NCBI RefSeq assembly: GCF_902833645.1
Contig: NZ_CADFGE010000007.1
Location: 124,001 to 188,000 of the forward strand
Length of the DNA: 64,000 bases
DNA from: Paraburkholderia fungorum
Lineage (GTDB): Bacteria; Pseudomonadota; Gammaproteobacteria; Burkholderiales; Burkholderiaceae
Direction: 5' to 3'
A model generated the notes under the pieces. It was given only the letters and a program-made list of their open reading frames with translations, did not search any database and had not been told where the DNA came from. Position numbers and translations under genes: made by a program. Within the stretch, counting starts at the first letter, position 1; each line of letters opens with the position of its first letter. Below are positions 18,359-27,420 of the stretch, piece after piece.

Positions 18359-18560
18359 TTCTCCTCCGTGCTGCTTTCTTGTTAGATCTGCGGAACGTGC
18401 CGTGCTGCTGTCACGCGATACCTGCAAGCGGGATGACTTGCAGGCGCCTTCGTGATACCGGCGCCATTCCGTTCAGTTCGTCAGTGGGTCCCTCAGACGC
18501 TGCGCTGTGCTCCGATCGGGATGGCGATCAGGCAAGGCGCGGCGCCGTGCTTCAGTTGAT

Positions 18561-20024
18561 TCAATTCTCTTCCTCGAGCCAGCAGGTGCCATGCTGCGCC
18601 AACATCGCGCTCGCCGCGGCCGGTCCCCACGTGCCTGCTGCATACGGCTTGGGCGGCTTGTTCGACGTGGCCCATTCGTTGAGGATCGGCTCGACCCAAC
18701 GCCATGCGGCTTCCTGTTCATCGCGCCGTACAAACAGCGCGAGACGGCCGTTGATGACGTCAAGCAACAGACGCTGATACGCCTCCATCTGCCCTTCGCG
18801 GAAGAACCGGTCGAACGCGAGGTCGAGGTGAACGCTGGCGAGGTTCATGCCTTCGCCCGGCTGCTTCGCCAGACAGTAAAGGCGAATGGTCTCGTTCGGC
18901 TGCAAACGGATCACGAGACGGTTCGCACCGCCGCGCAACGCGGACGCGCCCAGTGCAGAATGCGGCACCGCACGAAAATTCACCACGATCTCAGCGACAC
19001 GATCCGCAAGACGCTTGCCGGTACGCAGGAAAAACGGCACGCCGGCCCAGCGCCAGTTCTCGATTTCCACCTTCAGCGCGACGAAGGTCTCAGTCGTGCT
19101 GTCCGGCTTCACGCCAGGTTCGGTTGCATACGCCGGCACCGCATGGCCGCGGATCACACCCGCATGATACTGGCCGCGCACCGCGACCTTGCCGATATCG
19201 CGCGGATCGATCGGCTTCAACGCGCGCAGCACGCGTAGCTTTTCGTCACGGACCGAGTCGGAGTCCATCGAATGCGGCGGTTCCATCGCGACGATGGAAA
19301 GCAGTTGCAGCAAGTGGTTCTGCACCATGTCGCGCAATGCGCCGGTGTTGTCGTAGAAGTCGCCGCGTGCTTCCACGCCGAGTTCTTCCGCAATCGTAAT
19401 CTGAATGCTCTCTACCCATTCGCGACGCCACAACGGTTCGAACAGCACATTGCCGAAGCGCAGCGCGAGCAGGTTCTGCACCGGCTCCTTACCGAGGTAG
19501 TGGTCGATCCGGTAGATCTGTTCTTCGGCGAAGATTTCACCGACTGCATCATTAATTGCGTTGGACGACTTGAGGTCGTAGCCGAGCGGCTTTTCCAGCA
19601 CGATGCGCGAATTTTCGTTGAGCCCCACCGACGCCAGCGCGTGGCAGATCGGTACGAACAGCGATGGACCCGTTGCCAGATAGAACACGCGAATGCCGGG
19701 CAGGCCGCTTATGGCGTCGCGCAGCAGCACGAAGTCTTCGGGCTTGCCCAGGTCGATCTTCACGAACTCGATACGGTCGAGAAAGCTCGCCCATGCGGTT
19801 TCATCCAGACCGTTCTTCGACACGTGCGGCTTGACGTGCTCATTGACCCATTCCAGGTAGCCGGCGCGATCCGCCACATGCCGCGCCACCGCGAAGATCT
19901 TGCCACTTTCGGCCAGCATGCCACCTGCACGGTGCGCTTCAAACAGTGCCGGCAGGATCTTGCGCATCGACAGATCGCCGGTTCCGCCGAACAGAACGAA
20001 GGTGAAGCTTGAATCGGTTTGCAT
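18561..20024 (-). CDS. zwf: Glucose-6-phosphate 1-dehydrogenase
   Basis: A 487-residue enzyme oxidising glucose 6-phosphate to the lactone with NAD(P)+, the entry to the Entner-Doudoroff and pentose phosphate routes. It has the nucleotide motif FGGTGDLSMRKILPAL at the N-terminus and the active-site signature RIDHYLGKE. The frame is open to 20132, but the ATG at 20024 has GGAG five bases upstream and yields the family length. It is the first gene of zwf-pgl-glk/hexR, divergent from the gts transporter with a HexR-like operator between them. Confidence 0.96.
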   Translation of the reverse strand: MQTDSSFTFVLFGGTGDLSMRKILPALFEAHRAGGMLAESGKIFAVARHVADRAGYLEWVNEHVKPHVSKNGLDETAWASFLDRIEFVKIDLGKPEDFVLLRDAISGLPGIRVFYLATGPSLFVPICHALASVGLNENSRIVLEKPLGYDLKSSNAINDAVGEIFAEEQIYRIDHYLGKEPVQNLLALRFGNVLFEPLWRREWVESIQITIAEELGVEARGDFYDNTGALRDMVQNHLLQLLSIVAMEPPHSMDSDSVRDEKLRVLRALKPIDPRDIGKVAVRGQYHAGVIRGHAVPAYATEPGVKPDSTTETFVALKVEIENWRWAGVPFFLRTGKRLADRVAEIVVNFRAVPHSALGASALRGGANRLVIRLQPNETIRLYCLAKQPGEGMNLASVHLDLAFDRFFREGQMEAYQRLLLDVINGRLALFVRRDEQEAAWRWVEPILNEWATSNKPPKPYAAGTWGPAAASAMLAQHGTCWLEEEN

Positions 20025-20094
20025 GAGTCTCCGTCGATATCCTGGGGCCGCCGTGGTGATCAGGAAGGGCGACCGTAGTCCGATAAAATATTTT

Positions 20095-20123
20095 TTGACA
20101 CTGAATTGTAGTTTAACTACAAT
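20095..20123 (+). promoter_or_regulatory. Near-consensus sigma-70 promoter reading toward the gts operon
   Basis: TTGACA at 20095-20100, a 17-base spacer, and TACAAT at 20118-20123. Transcription would start near 20130, giving a leader of about 425 bases before gtsA. The HexR-like palindrome overlaps the spacer and -10 box. Confidence 0.75.
20107..20121. promoter_or_regulatory. HexR-like operator
   Basis: TGTAGTTTAACTACA is a perfect palindrome (7-bp arms about a central T). It fits the HexR consensus known from gamma-proteobacteria, TGTARTTWWAYTACA. Flanking bases extend it to TTGTAG...CTACAA. It covers the promoter of the plus-strand transporter operon and lies 83 bases before the zwf start, so one site could control both directions. 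Confidence 0.75.
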
Positions 20124-20556
20124 CCAAATCAAGAGGTAGCGCTAATTCGATGAAAAAAGCGTGCGCTGTAAGGCTAGATGCGCGTTTTCCCGAATCGGCA
20201 GGCGTCACCTGCATGTTAACGGACATTGCGTGCGGACACGTGCCAGCATGCCCCCGGCGGCCCTTACGGAAAGCCGGAAGGCGGGTCTGGCGTCAGGGTT
20301 AACGTGTGAGGCACCTCGAGTCTGCCGCGCGCGACGCGGGCAGGCAAAAATCAAAAGAGGAGACAGTCAGTTGCATCCCGAACCACTCATCTCTTGAGCT
20401 TCCAGCGGCCGGATATCGGTCCGCCGGCACATGCATGAAGCATGCGCCCGACCGTGCTCGATCGCCCAGTGTTTTGCCTGTTTGAACCAACCACAGCACC
20501 CTGGCGACATCAGGGGCCATTTGTTTTTTTGTTCAGGTGTCTGGAGGAGATAAGCA

Positions 20557-21804
20557 ATGAAATTTCGCGCGATCATGGGCGCTTTGTGCGCCGCAGGTCT
20601 GATGTGTGGCGTCTCGGCCGTACAGGCTGCCGAGTCGATCGAAGTGTTGCACTGGTGGACTTCGGGCGGCGAGTCGAAAGCCGTCGGCGTCCTCAAGGAC
20701 GACATGACGAAGGAAGGTTACACGTGGAAGGACTTCGCGGTTGCTGGCGGCGCGGGTGCGGCCGCCATGACGGCACTCAAGACGCAGGTGATCTCGGGCA
20801 ACGCGCCGAGCGCCGCGCAGATCAAGGGTCCGCTGATCCAGGACTGGGCTTCGCAAGGCGTGCTGGTGCCGATCGACTCGGTAGCGGGCGACTGGAAAAA
20901 GAATCTGCCGCCGGAAATCGACAAGATCATGCACGCAGACGGCCATTACGTTGCCGCGCCGTTCTCGGTGCACCGCGTGAACTGGCTGTACATCAACAAG
21001 GCGGCACTGGACAAGGCAGGCGGCAAGGTGCCGACGACGTGGCCTGAGTTCTTCGCGGTCGCCGACAAGATGAAGGCCGCGGGCATCCAGCCGATCGCGA
21101 TGGGCGGTCAGCCGTGGCAAGACCTGACGCTGTGGGAAGACGTCGTGCTGTCGCAAGGCCCGGCTTTCTACAAGAAGGCGCTGGTCGATCTCGACGAGAA
21201 GACGCTGACGTCGGAGCAGATGATTGGCGTGTTCGACACGGTCCGCAAGATCCAGGGTTACTTCGACGCGGGCCGCACGGGCCGTGACTGGAACCTGGCA
21301 ACGGCGATGGTCATCAACGGCAAGGCCGGCATGCAGTTCATGGGCGACTGGGCGAAGGGCGAATTCGCCAACGCCGGCAAGAAGGCGGGCTCGGACTATG
21401 TCTGCGCCGCCGTGCCGGGTACGGAAAAGTCGTACACGTTCAACGTCGACTCGTTCGTGTTCTTCCAGCAGAAGGGGCAGAAGAGCGCAACGCCGGGTCA
21501 ACTCGCACTCGCCAAGACGATCATGTCGCCGGAGTTCCAGGAACAGTTCAGCCTGTACAAGGGCTCGATCCCGGTCCGTCTGGGCGTGTCGATGGCCAAG
21601 TTCGACGACTGCGCGAAGAAGTCGTACGCGGATGAACAGGTGGCGATCAAGTCGGGCGGCTATGTGCCTTCGCTGGCACACGGCATGGCGCAACCGGACG
21701 CAGCAGCCGGTGCGATCTCGGACGTGGTCACCAAGTTCATGAACTCGCAGCAAGATTCGAAGACCGCGGTTGCCGCGCTCGCGAAGGCAGCGAAGACCAA
21801 GTAA
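20557..21804 (+). CDS. gtsA: Glucose/mannose ABC transporter, substrate-binding protein
   Basis: A 415-residue family 1 extracellular sugar-binding protein. A Sec signal peptide (cleavage near VQAAES, about residue 24) is followed by the mature LHWWTSGGESKAV N-terminus typical of Pseudomonas GtsA. It captures glucose in the periplasm for the GtsBCD permease. It is the first gene of the four-gene operon and lies opposite zwf-pgl-glk, tying uptake to glucose phosphorylation and oxidation. Substrate assignment is by resemblance and context. Confidence 0.9.
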   Translation: MKFRAIMGALCAAGLMCGVSAVQAAESIEVLHWWTSGGESKAVGVLKDDMTKEGYTWKDFAVAGGAGAAAMTALKTQVISGNAPSAAQIKGPLIQDWASQGVLVPIDSVAGDWKKNLPPEIDKIMHADGHYVAAPFSVHRVNWLYINKAALDKAGGKVPTTWPEFFAVADKMKAAGIQPIAMGGQPWQDLTLWEDVVLSQGPAFYKKALVDLDEKTLTSEQMIGVFDTVRKIQGYFDAGRTGRDWNLATAMVINGKAGMQFMGDWAKGEFANAGKKAGSDYVCAAVPGTEKSYTFNVDSFVFFQQKGQKSATPGQLALAKTIMSPEFQEQFSLYKGSIPVRLGVSMAKFDDCAKKSYADEQVAIKSGGYVPSLAHGMAQPDAAAGAISDVVTKFMNSQQDSKTAVAALAKAAKTK

Positions 21805-21999
21805 GCCGTGTAGGTGAAGCAGTGCGCCAGGCGGTTCCCTTGGTGGGCGTCGGGCGCACGCTTCAGAGTGCTTGCAGCAGTTGCGTTACTTAGGGCGAGA
21901 GACCTCACCCCTGGTTTCATCGAGTCACACCTATGCCGTTGCGGCCACGCGTTTTCCATGCGGGCGGCCCGGCGGTACAGTTTCAGCAGGAGTCGAGTA

Positions 22000-22941
22000 G
22001 TGACTGCTTCTATCAGCGGAAACGGGAAAACCACGGCTTCCGTGGCCCGCCGCGCGTCGCCGATGGCGGCCCTTGCCGATCGCTGGATTCCGAAGCTGGT
22101 GCTCGCACCCAGCGTCGTGATCAGCCTGATCTTCGTGTATGGCTTTATCGCTATTACCGGCTATCTGTCGTTGTCGAATTCGCGACTGATGCCGCGTTAC
22201 GATTTTGCCGGTCTCGATCGTTATCGCGAACTGTTCGATAACGACGTGTTCTGGACCTCGGCTGCCAACCTCGGCTGGTTCGGCATTCCGTTTATCGCGA
22301 TCTGCATCGGCCTCGGCCTGTTCCTCGCGATCCTGCTCGATCAGCAGATTCGCAATGAAGGCGCGCTGCGCGCCGTGTTCCTGTATCCGATGGCCCTCTC
22401 GTTCATCGTGACGGGTACGGCGTGGCAATGGATCATGACGCCGAGCGTCGGCCTCGAGAAGGTGTTCCATGACTGGGGCTGGACGAGCTTCTCGTTCAGC
22501 TGGCTCGGCGACCCCGACAAGGCGATTTTCTGCGTCGTGATCGCGGCCGTGTGGCAATCCACCGGCTTCGTGATGGCGCTGTTCCTCGCGGGCTTGCGCG
22601 GCGTGGACGGTGAAATCTTCAAGGCCGCGCAGATGGACGGCGCCGGCTTGCCCACCATTTACCGCAAGATCGTGATTCCGAGCATGCGCCCGGTGTTCTT
22701 CTCCGTGCTGCTGATTCTTTGCCACATCACGATCAAGACCTTCGACCTGGTCGTCGCGTTGACCGCGGGCGGCCCGGGTACGTCTTCATCGCTGCCGGCT
22801 ATTTTCATGTACACCTTTTCGTTCAATCGCGGGCAGTTGGGCGTCGGCGCGGCATCGTCGATGATGATGCTCGCGACCGTTGTGGCCGTGCTCGTGCCGC
22901 TGATGTATCTGGAATCGAGGAGCACCCGCAATGCAGCCTAA
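22000..22941 (+). CDS. gtsB: Sugar ABC transporter permease (GtsB-type)
   Basis: A MalF-type inner-membrane permease of about 313 residues with six hydrophobic segments and the EAA loop that contacts the ATPase (GEIFKAAQMDGAGLPTIYRKIVIPS). The frame is open back to 21814, but the upstream part is not membrane-like; GTG at 22000 is preceded by AGGAG and gives the family N-terminus. A 195-base gap separates it from gtsA, which often allows stronger expression of the binding protein. It overlaps gtsC by 11 bases. Confidence 0.9.
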   Translation: MTASISGNGKTTASVARRASPMAALADRWIPKLVLAPSVVISLIFVYGFIAITGYLSLSNSRLMPRYDFAGLDRYRELFDNDVFWTSAANLGWFGIPFIAICIGLGLFLAILLDQQIRNEGALRAVFLYPMALSFIVTGTAWQWIMTPSVGLEKVFHDWGWTSFSFSWLGDPDKAIFCVVIAAVWQSTGFVMALFLAGLRGVDGEIFKAAQMDGAGLPTIYRKIVIPSMRPVFFSVLLILCHITIKTFDLVVALTAGGPGTSSSLPAIFMYTFSFNRGQLGVGAASSMMMLATVVAVLVPLMYLESRSTRNAA

Positions 22942-23788
22942 GATGACGATCAGCCGTGCCGTCATTTATGCGGCCTTGATTCTGTTCGCCCTGTATTTCC
23001 TGTTTCCGCTGTACGTGATGCTGTCCACCTCGTTCAAGGACATCGACCAGTTGCGCACCGGCAACCTGCTCACGCCGCCGACTCACTGGACGGTCGCCCC
23101 GTGGATCAAGGCATGGAGCGGTGCATGTACCGGCGTGCGTTGCGACGGCATGCAACCGTTCTTCATGAACTCCGTGCGCATGGTGATTCCGGCTGTGCTG
23201 ATCTCGTCGATCATCGGTGCGTTTAACGGTTATGTGCTCACGCACTGGCGTTTCCGTGGCGCCGATCCGATCTTCACGATGCTGCTGGTCGGCTGTTTCA
23301 TTCCGTTCCAGGCGATCCTGCTGCCGATGGCGCGTTTCGAAGGCATGCTCGGCCTGTCGAACACGACAACCGGTCTGGTGGTGGTGCACGTGATCTACGG
23401 GATTGCCTTCACTACCATGTTCTTCCGCAACTTCTACGTGAGCATTCCGGCTGAGCTCGTGAAGGCCGCGCGGATCGACGGCGCGGGTTTCTTCACGATC
23501 TTCACGAAGATTCTGCTGCCGGTTTCGCTGCCGATTTTCATGGTGTGCCTGATCTGGCAATTCACGCAGATCTGGAATGACTTCCTGTTCGGGATTGTGT
23601 TCTCCGGTGTCGATTCGATGCCGATCACGGTGGCGCTGAACAACCTCGTGAACACCTCGACCGGCGTGAAGGAATACAACGTGGACATGGCCGGCGCGAT
23701 CATCGCCGCGTTGCCGACGCTGCTGGTCTATATCGTCGCGGGCCGCTATTTCGTGCGCGGTCTGACGGCGGGCGCAGTCAAGGGCTAA
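22931..23788 (+). CDS. gtsC: Sugar ABC transporter permease (GtsC-type)
   Basis: A 285-residue MalG-type permease with six membrane segments and the EAA motif (ELVKAARIDGAGFFTIFTKILLP). It pairs with GtsB to form the channel. A two-cysteine loop (GACTGVRCDGMQ, about residues 63-74) lies in the first periplasmic loop. It overlaps gtsB by 11 bases, so the two are translated together. Confidence 0.92.
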   Translation: MQPKMTISRAVIYAALILFALYFLFPLYVMLSTSFKDIDQLRTGNLLTPPTHWTVAPWIKAWSGACTGVRCDGMQPFFMNSVRMVIPAVLISSIIGAFNGYVLTHWRFRGADPIFTMLLVGCFIPFQAILLPMARFEGMLGLSNTTTGLVVVHVIYGIAFTTMFFRNFYVSIPAELVKAARIDGAGFFTIFTKILLPVSLPIFMVCLIWQFTQIWNDFLFGIVFSGVDSMPITVALNNLVNTSTGVKEYNVDMAGAIIAALPTLLVYIVAGRYFVRGLTAGAVKG

Positions 23789-23893
23789 GCCCGAAGCAAA
23801 CCTATACGCATCGCGGCGGCGCTTCGTTGACAGTGCGCCGCCGTCATCCGACCAGAGTTTTCAAGCGGTACCAGAGACAAGAGGATTCACAGC

Positions 23894-25009
23894 ATGGCAA
23901 GCCTTTCCATCCGTGACGTGTACAAGACTTACCCGAACGGGGTGCCGGTTCTGAAGGGTGTCAATATCGACATCGAAGACGGCCAGTTCCTGATTCTCGT
24001 CGGCGGCTCGGGCTGCGGGAAATCGACGCTGCTCAACATGATCGCCGGCCTCGAAACCGTCACCAAGGGCGAGATCCAGATCGACGGCAAGACGGTGAAC
24101 AACCTCTCGCCGAAAGATCGCGACATCGCGATGGTGTTCCAGTCGTACGCGCTGTATCCGTCCATGACGGTACGCGAGAACATCTCGTTCGGTCTGAACA
24201 TCCGCAAGGTGCCGAAGCAGGAGCAGGCGCAGATCGTCGACCGTGTGTCGAACACACTGCAGATCACGCACCTGCTGGACCGCAAGCCGGGTCAACTGTC
24301 CGGTGGCCAGCGTCAGCGTGTGGCGATGGGCCGGGCGCTCGCGCGCGATCCGGTGATGTTCCTGTTCGACGAGCCGCTGTCGAACCTCGACGCGAAACTG
24401 CGCATCGAGATGCGTTCGGAAATCAAGCTGCTGCATCAGCGTCTCGGCACGACGATCGTCTACGTAACGCACGATCAGATCGAAGCCATGACGCTCGGCG
24501 ACCGCATCGCGGTGATGAAAGACGGCATCGTCCAGCAGTTCGGCGCGCCGCAGGATATCTACGACTCGCCGGCGAATCTGTTCGTGGCGGGTTTTATCGG
24601 TGCGCCGCCGATGAATTTCATCCAGGGCAAGCTGGTGGAGCAAGGTTCGGGCGTCGGCATCGAGCTGGATACAGGCTCGGCGCGCAACGTGCTGAATCTG
24701 CCGTTCGATTCAGCGAAGGTGAAATCGCACGTTGGGCGCGAAGTGATTCTCGGCCTACGCCCCGAGCGGATCACCGACGCACGCGGTGCGCATGGCGACC
24801 ACGCGAACCTGCAGGCGATCGACGTGAAGGTCGACGTGATCGAGCCGACCGGTCCGGATACGCTGGTGTTCGCGCAGGTGAACGGCAAGCGCATCGTGAG
24901 CCGCGTGCACCCGGCTTCGAATCCGCAGCCCTTGTCGACCACGACATTGCTGTTCGATGCCTCGAAGGCCGTGCTGTTCGATCCGACCAATGAAGAGCGG
25001 ATTGCCTGA
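23894..25009 (+). CDS. gtsD: Sugar ABC transporter ATP-binding protein (GtsD/MalK/UgpC type)
   Basis: A 371-residue CUT1 ATPase powering GtsBC. Motifs in order: Walker A GGSGCGKST (about residue 37), signature LSGGQRQR, Walker B FLFDEPLSNLDAKLR, switch histidine YVTHDQ, then a C-terminal MalK/TOBE regulatory domain (about 240-371). It closes the operon; a bidirectional terminator follows 31 bases after the stop. Confidence 0.95.
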   Translation: MASLSIRDVYKTYPNGVPVLKGVNIDIEDGQFLILVGGSGCGKSTLLNMIAGLETVTKGEIQIDGKTVNNLSPKDRDIAMVFQSYALYPSMTVRENISFGLNIRKVPKQEQAQIVDRVSNTLQITHLLDRKPGQLSGGQRQRVAMGRALARDPVMFLFDEPLSNLDAKLRIEMRSEIKLLHQRLGTTIVYVTHDQIEAMTLGDRIAVMKDGIVQQFGAPQDIYDSPANLFVAGFIGAPPMNFIQGKLVEQGSGVGIELDTGSARNVLNLPFDSAKVKSHVGREVILGLRPERITDARGAHGDHANLQAIDVKVDVIEPTGPDTLVFAQVNGKRIVSRVHPASNPQPLSTTTLLFDASKAVLFDPTNEERIA

Positions 25010-25040
25010 AGCGGGTTCTCAGGCAGACGATTCGAGTTGA

Positions 25041-25078
25041 AGAAAGCCCCGTGCGTTGCAAGACGCATGGGGCTTTCT
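25041..25078. terminator. Bidirectional terminator, gtsD / LysR gene
   Basis: AGAAAGCCCCGTGCG (25041-25055) pairs with 25064-25078 with a single G-U wobble and an 8-base loop. A-rich and T-rich ends serve both converging genes. Confidence 0.88.
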
Positions 25079-25140
25079 TGTTTCCAGGCAAGGTTGGCAT
25101 CGGCGCGGCAAGATGGCCGCGGCGCCCTCGCATCATGACG

Positions 25141-26058
25141 TCAAACGTCCTTGATGCGCAGATCCGGATTGTTGTGCGCCAGCTCGGTGACCCACTCGGT
25201 GAAGGCGCGAAGCCGTGAACTGAGATTACGGCGATGCGCGTACAAGATCGACAGCGGCGTGCTGGGGCTCGTATAGTCCGTGAGAATTTCCCTGAGCGCG
25301 CCTTGCGCAATCAGATCGGCGACCATGAAGCGTGACGGCTGGATGATGCCGTGACCGAGCGCGGCCGCGCCGATGTAGACGCTGCCGTCGTTGACCGCGA
25401 GCACGCTCTTCAGCGTGACCTTGACGATCTCGCCGTCCACCTCGTATTCGAACGGAAAGGTCTTGCCGCTGCGCGCGGAAATGTAGTTGACCGCGCGATG
25501 CTCACTGAGCTCGTCGAGCGTGGCGGGCGTGCCGAATTTCTCCAGATAGGCGGGCGACGCGCAGGTGACGATCCGCGCCTGACCGATGTGCCGCGCCACG
25601 AGACTTGACTCTTCCGGCGTGCCCATGCGGATCACGCAATCCACCCCGTCCTGAATCAGATCGATATTGCGATCCGCCAGTCCGAGGCGTACGTCGATCT
25701 CGGGGTATTGCCGGTAGAAATCGTCGAGCGCGGGCAGCAGCAGCGCGCGGGCGAGCGTGCCGGAGGTATCCACGCGAATCGTGCCGCTCGGATTCTCGCG
25801 CTTGTTCGACAGAGACGATTCCGCGTCGGTGACCTCCGCGAGGATACGCACGCAACGCTCGTAGAACAGCGCGCCGTCTTCGGTGACGCTGACCTGCCGC
25901 GTCGAACGGTTCAGAAGCCGCACGCCGACGTGCTCTTCCAACGCCTGAATGGTACGGCTGACTTTGGCGCGGGGGAGGTCGAGCGACTCGGATACTTTGG
26001 TGAAGCTGTTCGCTTCAACCACCCGCGTAAATATCTCCATCGCTTCGAAACGGTCCAT
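25141..26058 (-). CDS. LysR-family transcriptional regulator
   Basis: A 305-residue LysR regulator: N-terminal winged helix-turn-helix (about residues 5-62, with KVSESLDLPRAKVSRTIQALE) and a periplasmic-binding-fold effector domain (about 92-295). It belongs to the large CrgA/DmlR-like group by its DTSGTLAR...YRQYPEIDVRLGLADR pattern. Its target is unknown. It converges on the gts operon and lies downstream of a GST gene in the same direction (108-base gap), which is a possible target or partner. Confidence 0.9.
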   Translation of the reverse strand: MDRFEAMEIFTRVVEANSFTKVSESLDLPRAKVSRTIQALEEHVGVRLLNRSTRQVSVTEDGALFYERCVRILAEVTDAESSLSNKRENPSGTIRVDTSGTLARALLLPALDDFYRQYPEIDVRLGLADRNIDLIQDGVDCVIRMGTPEESSLVARHIGQARIVTCASPAYLEKFGTPATLDELSEHRAVNYISARSGKTFPFEYEVDGEIVKVTLKSVLAVNDGSVYIGAAALGHGIIQPSRFMVADLIAQGALREILTDYTSPSTPLSILYAHRRNLSSRLRAFTEWVTELAHNNPDLRIKDV

Positions 26059-26166
26059 GTTTTGCCTTGTGAGTGATGGGCTGAAGTGGGTTTCGAAGTG
26101 AAGTGTATCGCCTGGAAATAGCCTTGGCTTGTTTGTGCGTTTATGTCCGCTGCGTGGCGGGTGCGT

Positions 26167-26826
26167 TCAGTCCCGGTCGGGCGCGCCGAGCGGGAATAGT
26201 GGGCGGTACGGGCGTGCCTCGTCGACCGCGCGGGCGAACGATGGCCGGGCCAGCAGCCGTTTGCGGTAGGCGAGCACGTGCTCAAAAGCCGGGCTGATGC
26301 GATGCGTCCAGTCGGCATAGAACAGAAACGGCGCCGCGCCGCAGTCGGCGAGGCTGAAGGTATCGCCCGCCGCCCACTCGCGCCCGGCCATCACCTTGTC
26401 GAGCCAGCCGTAGGCGGTGTCGAGCATGTCGCGGGCCTCGGCCACGGCGCGCGGATCACGCTCCGCTTCGGCGCGCAGGCTGTCGTAGACGATCTTTTGC
26501 TGCGGCGTGGAGATGTAATTGTCGAAGAAGCGATCCATGCTGCGCACTTCCAGCGCGGCGCGGGCGTCAGCCGGCAGGAGCGGCACCGGTCCGGGGTGAT
26601 ACAGGCCGAGATACTCGATGATGATGCTTGCCTCCATCACGGTCCGGTCGCCGTCGACCAGAACGGGAAAGCGCTTGATCGGCCAGAGGGCTGCGAATTC
26701 CGCCATGACCTGCGGGTCGTCGTGCGCAAGGAGGCGCAGCTCGAACGGCGTGCCGTTTTCGTAAAGCGCGGTCAGCGCCTTCTGACAGTACGAGGAAAAA
26801 GGGTGGGCGTAGAGCTTCAGGGTCAT
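26167..26826 (-). CDS. Glutathione S-transferase family protein
   Basis: A 219-residue GST. The N-terminal thioredoxin-like domain has SSYCQKALTALYEN (a Ser/Cys active-site region), the cis-Pro RFPVLVDGD and the glutathione-binding MEASIIIEYL; the C-terminal helical domain follows from about residue 90. A GTG at 26835 is possible, but AGGTG is well spaced for the ATG at 26826. Substrate unknown. Confidence 0.88.
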   Translation of the reverse strand: MTLKLYAHPFSSYCQKALTALYENGTPFELRLLAHDDPQVMAEFAALWPIKRFPVLVDGDRTVMEASIIIEYLGLYHPGPVPLLPADARAALEVRSMDRFFDNYISTPQQKIVYDSLRAEAERDPRAVAEARDMLDTAYGWLDKVMAGREWAAGDTFSLADCGAAPFLFYADWTHRISPAFEHVLAYRKRLLARPSFARAVDEARPYRPLFPLGAPDRD

Positions 26827-27420
26827 CGTGGTCACCTGTGGCGGTTGCGAGTTGCGCAGTAGCGCGGTGACGGCCGGAGTGGCCGTTTACAGCACGACGA
26901 ACGGTAGCGCCGGAAATCGACAATCGCCGGCAACTCTCCGCCATCCGCCGGGTCTGCGCGCCAGCGCATTCCTATGACAAAACTCCACGATACTGTCGTG
27001 AAATATCGCGTAACATTTGAAACAATTGTAATAGTGCAGGTGCGATGACCCAGGGGTGGTTGCTCCCGGGTTCAACCGTGCGGCCGACGACGCAGCAGGG
27101 CTGGCGATCTCAACGCGTATGCAAACGGAGATCAACGGCCTGAACCGGAGTGTGCCGACATGGCGCTGCGTCGGCGTATAGCGTGTTTCGCCAGGGCTTC
27201 AGGCATGCAGCGGAGCGTCCGCGACTTTGGTGCGGATCCCGTTGCGGAACCGGGTTCATTCCCGGAAGTGTCACAACCTTTCAAGAAAGTTAGTGTAATA
27301 TTTGAAAAAATTGTAATAAAACGATGTGGCCACGACGTAGCCGGTTTGCCGCCGTAATAAGCCTGACCACCGGGGCGTCACGCAATAAACAACGAATAAT
27401 TCGACGCACGGAGCCTTTGC
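26827..27420. other. AT-rich intergenic region upstream of fliD
   Basis: 594 bases between the divergent GST and fliD genes, with lower GC than the surroundings. It holds two near-identical AT-rich motifs listed separately. I found no sigma-28 flagellar promoter that fits consensus, and no defensible gene. Confidence 0.5.
27011..27318 (+). repeat. Pair of 23-bp AT-rich direct repeats before fliD
   Basis: 27011-27033 and 27296-27318 differ at only two of 23 positions; both contain ATTTGAAA and end in AATTGTAATA. They sit 285 bases apart, the second about 100 bases before fliD. They could be binding sites for one regulator or duplicated promoter elements. Confidence 0.7.

Larger units (their letters stand above)
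20025..20556. other. zwf / gts divergent control region and long leader
   Basis: 532 bases. The zwf-proximal 130 bases hold the HexR-like operator and the plus-strand promoter. The remaining 425 or so bases would be the 5' leader of gtsA; it ends with a strong GGAGGAG ribosome site. I see no defensible gene or known riboswitch in the leader, though its length leaves room for further control. Confidence 0.55.

Noticed and set aside
26887..27135. 82-residue minus-strand open frame upstream of fliD
   Set aside because: No ribosome site, no motif and odd composition; the AT-rich repeats explain the region better as regulatory DNA.
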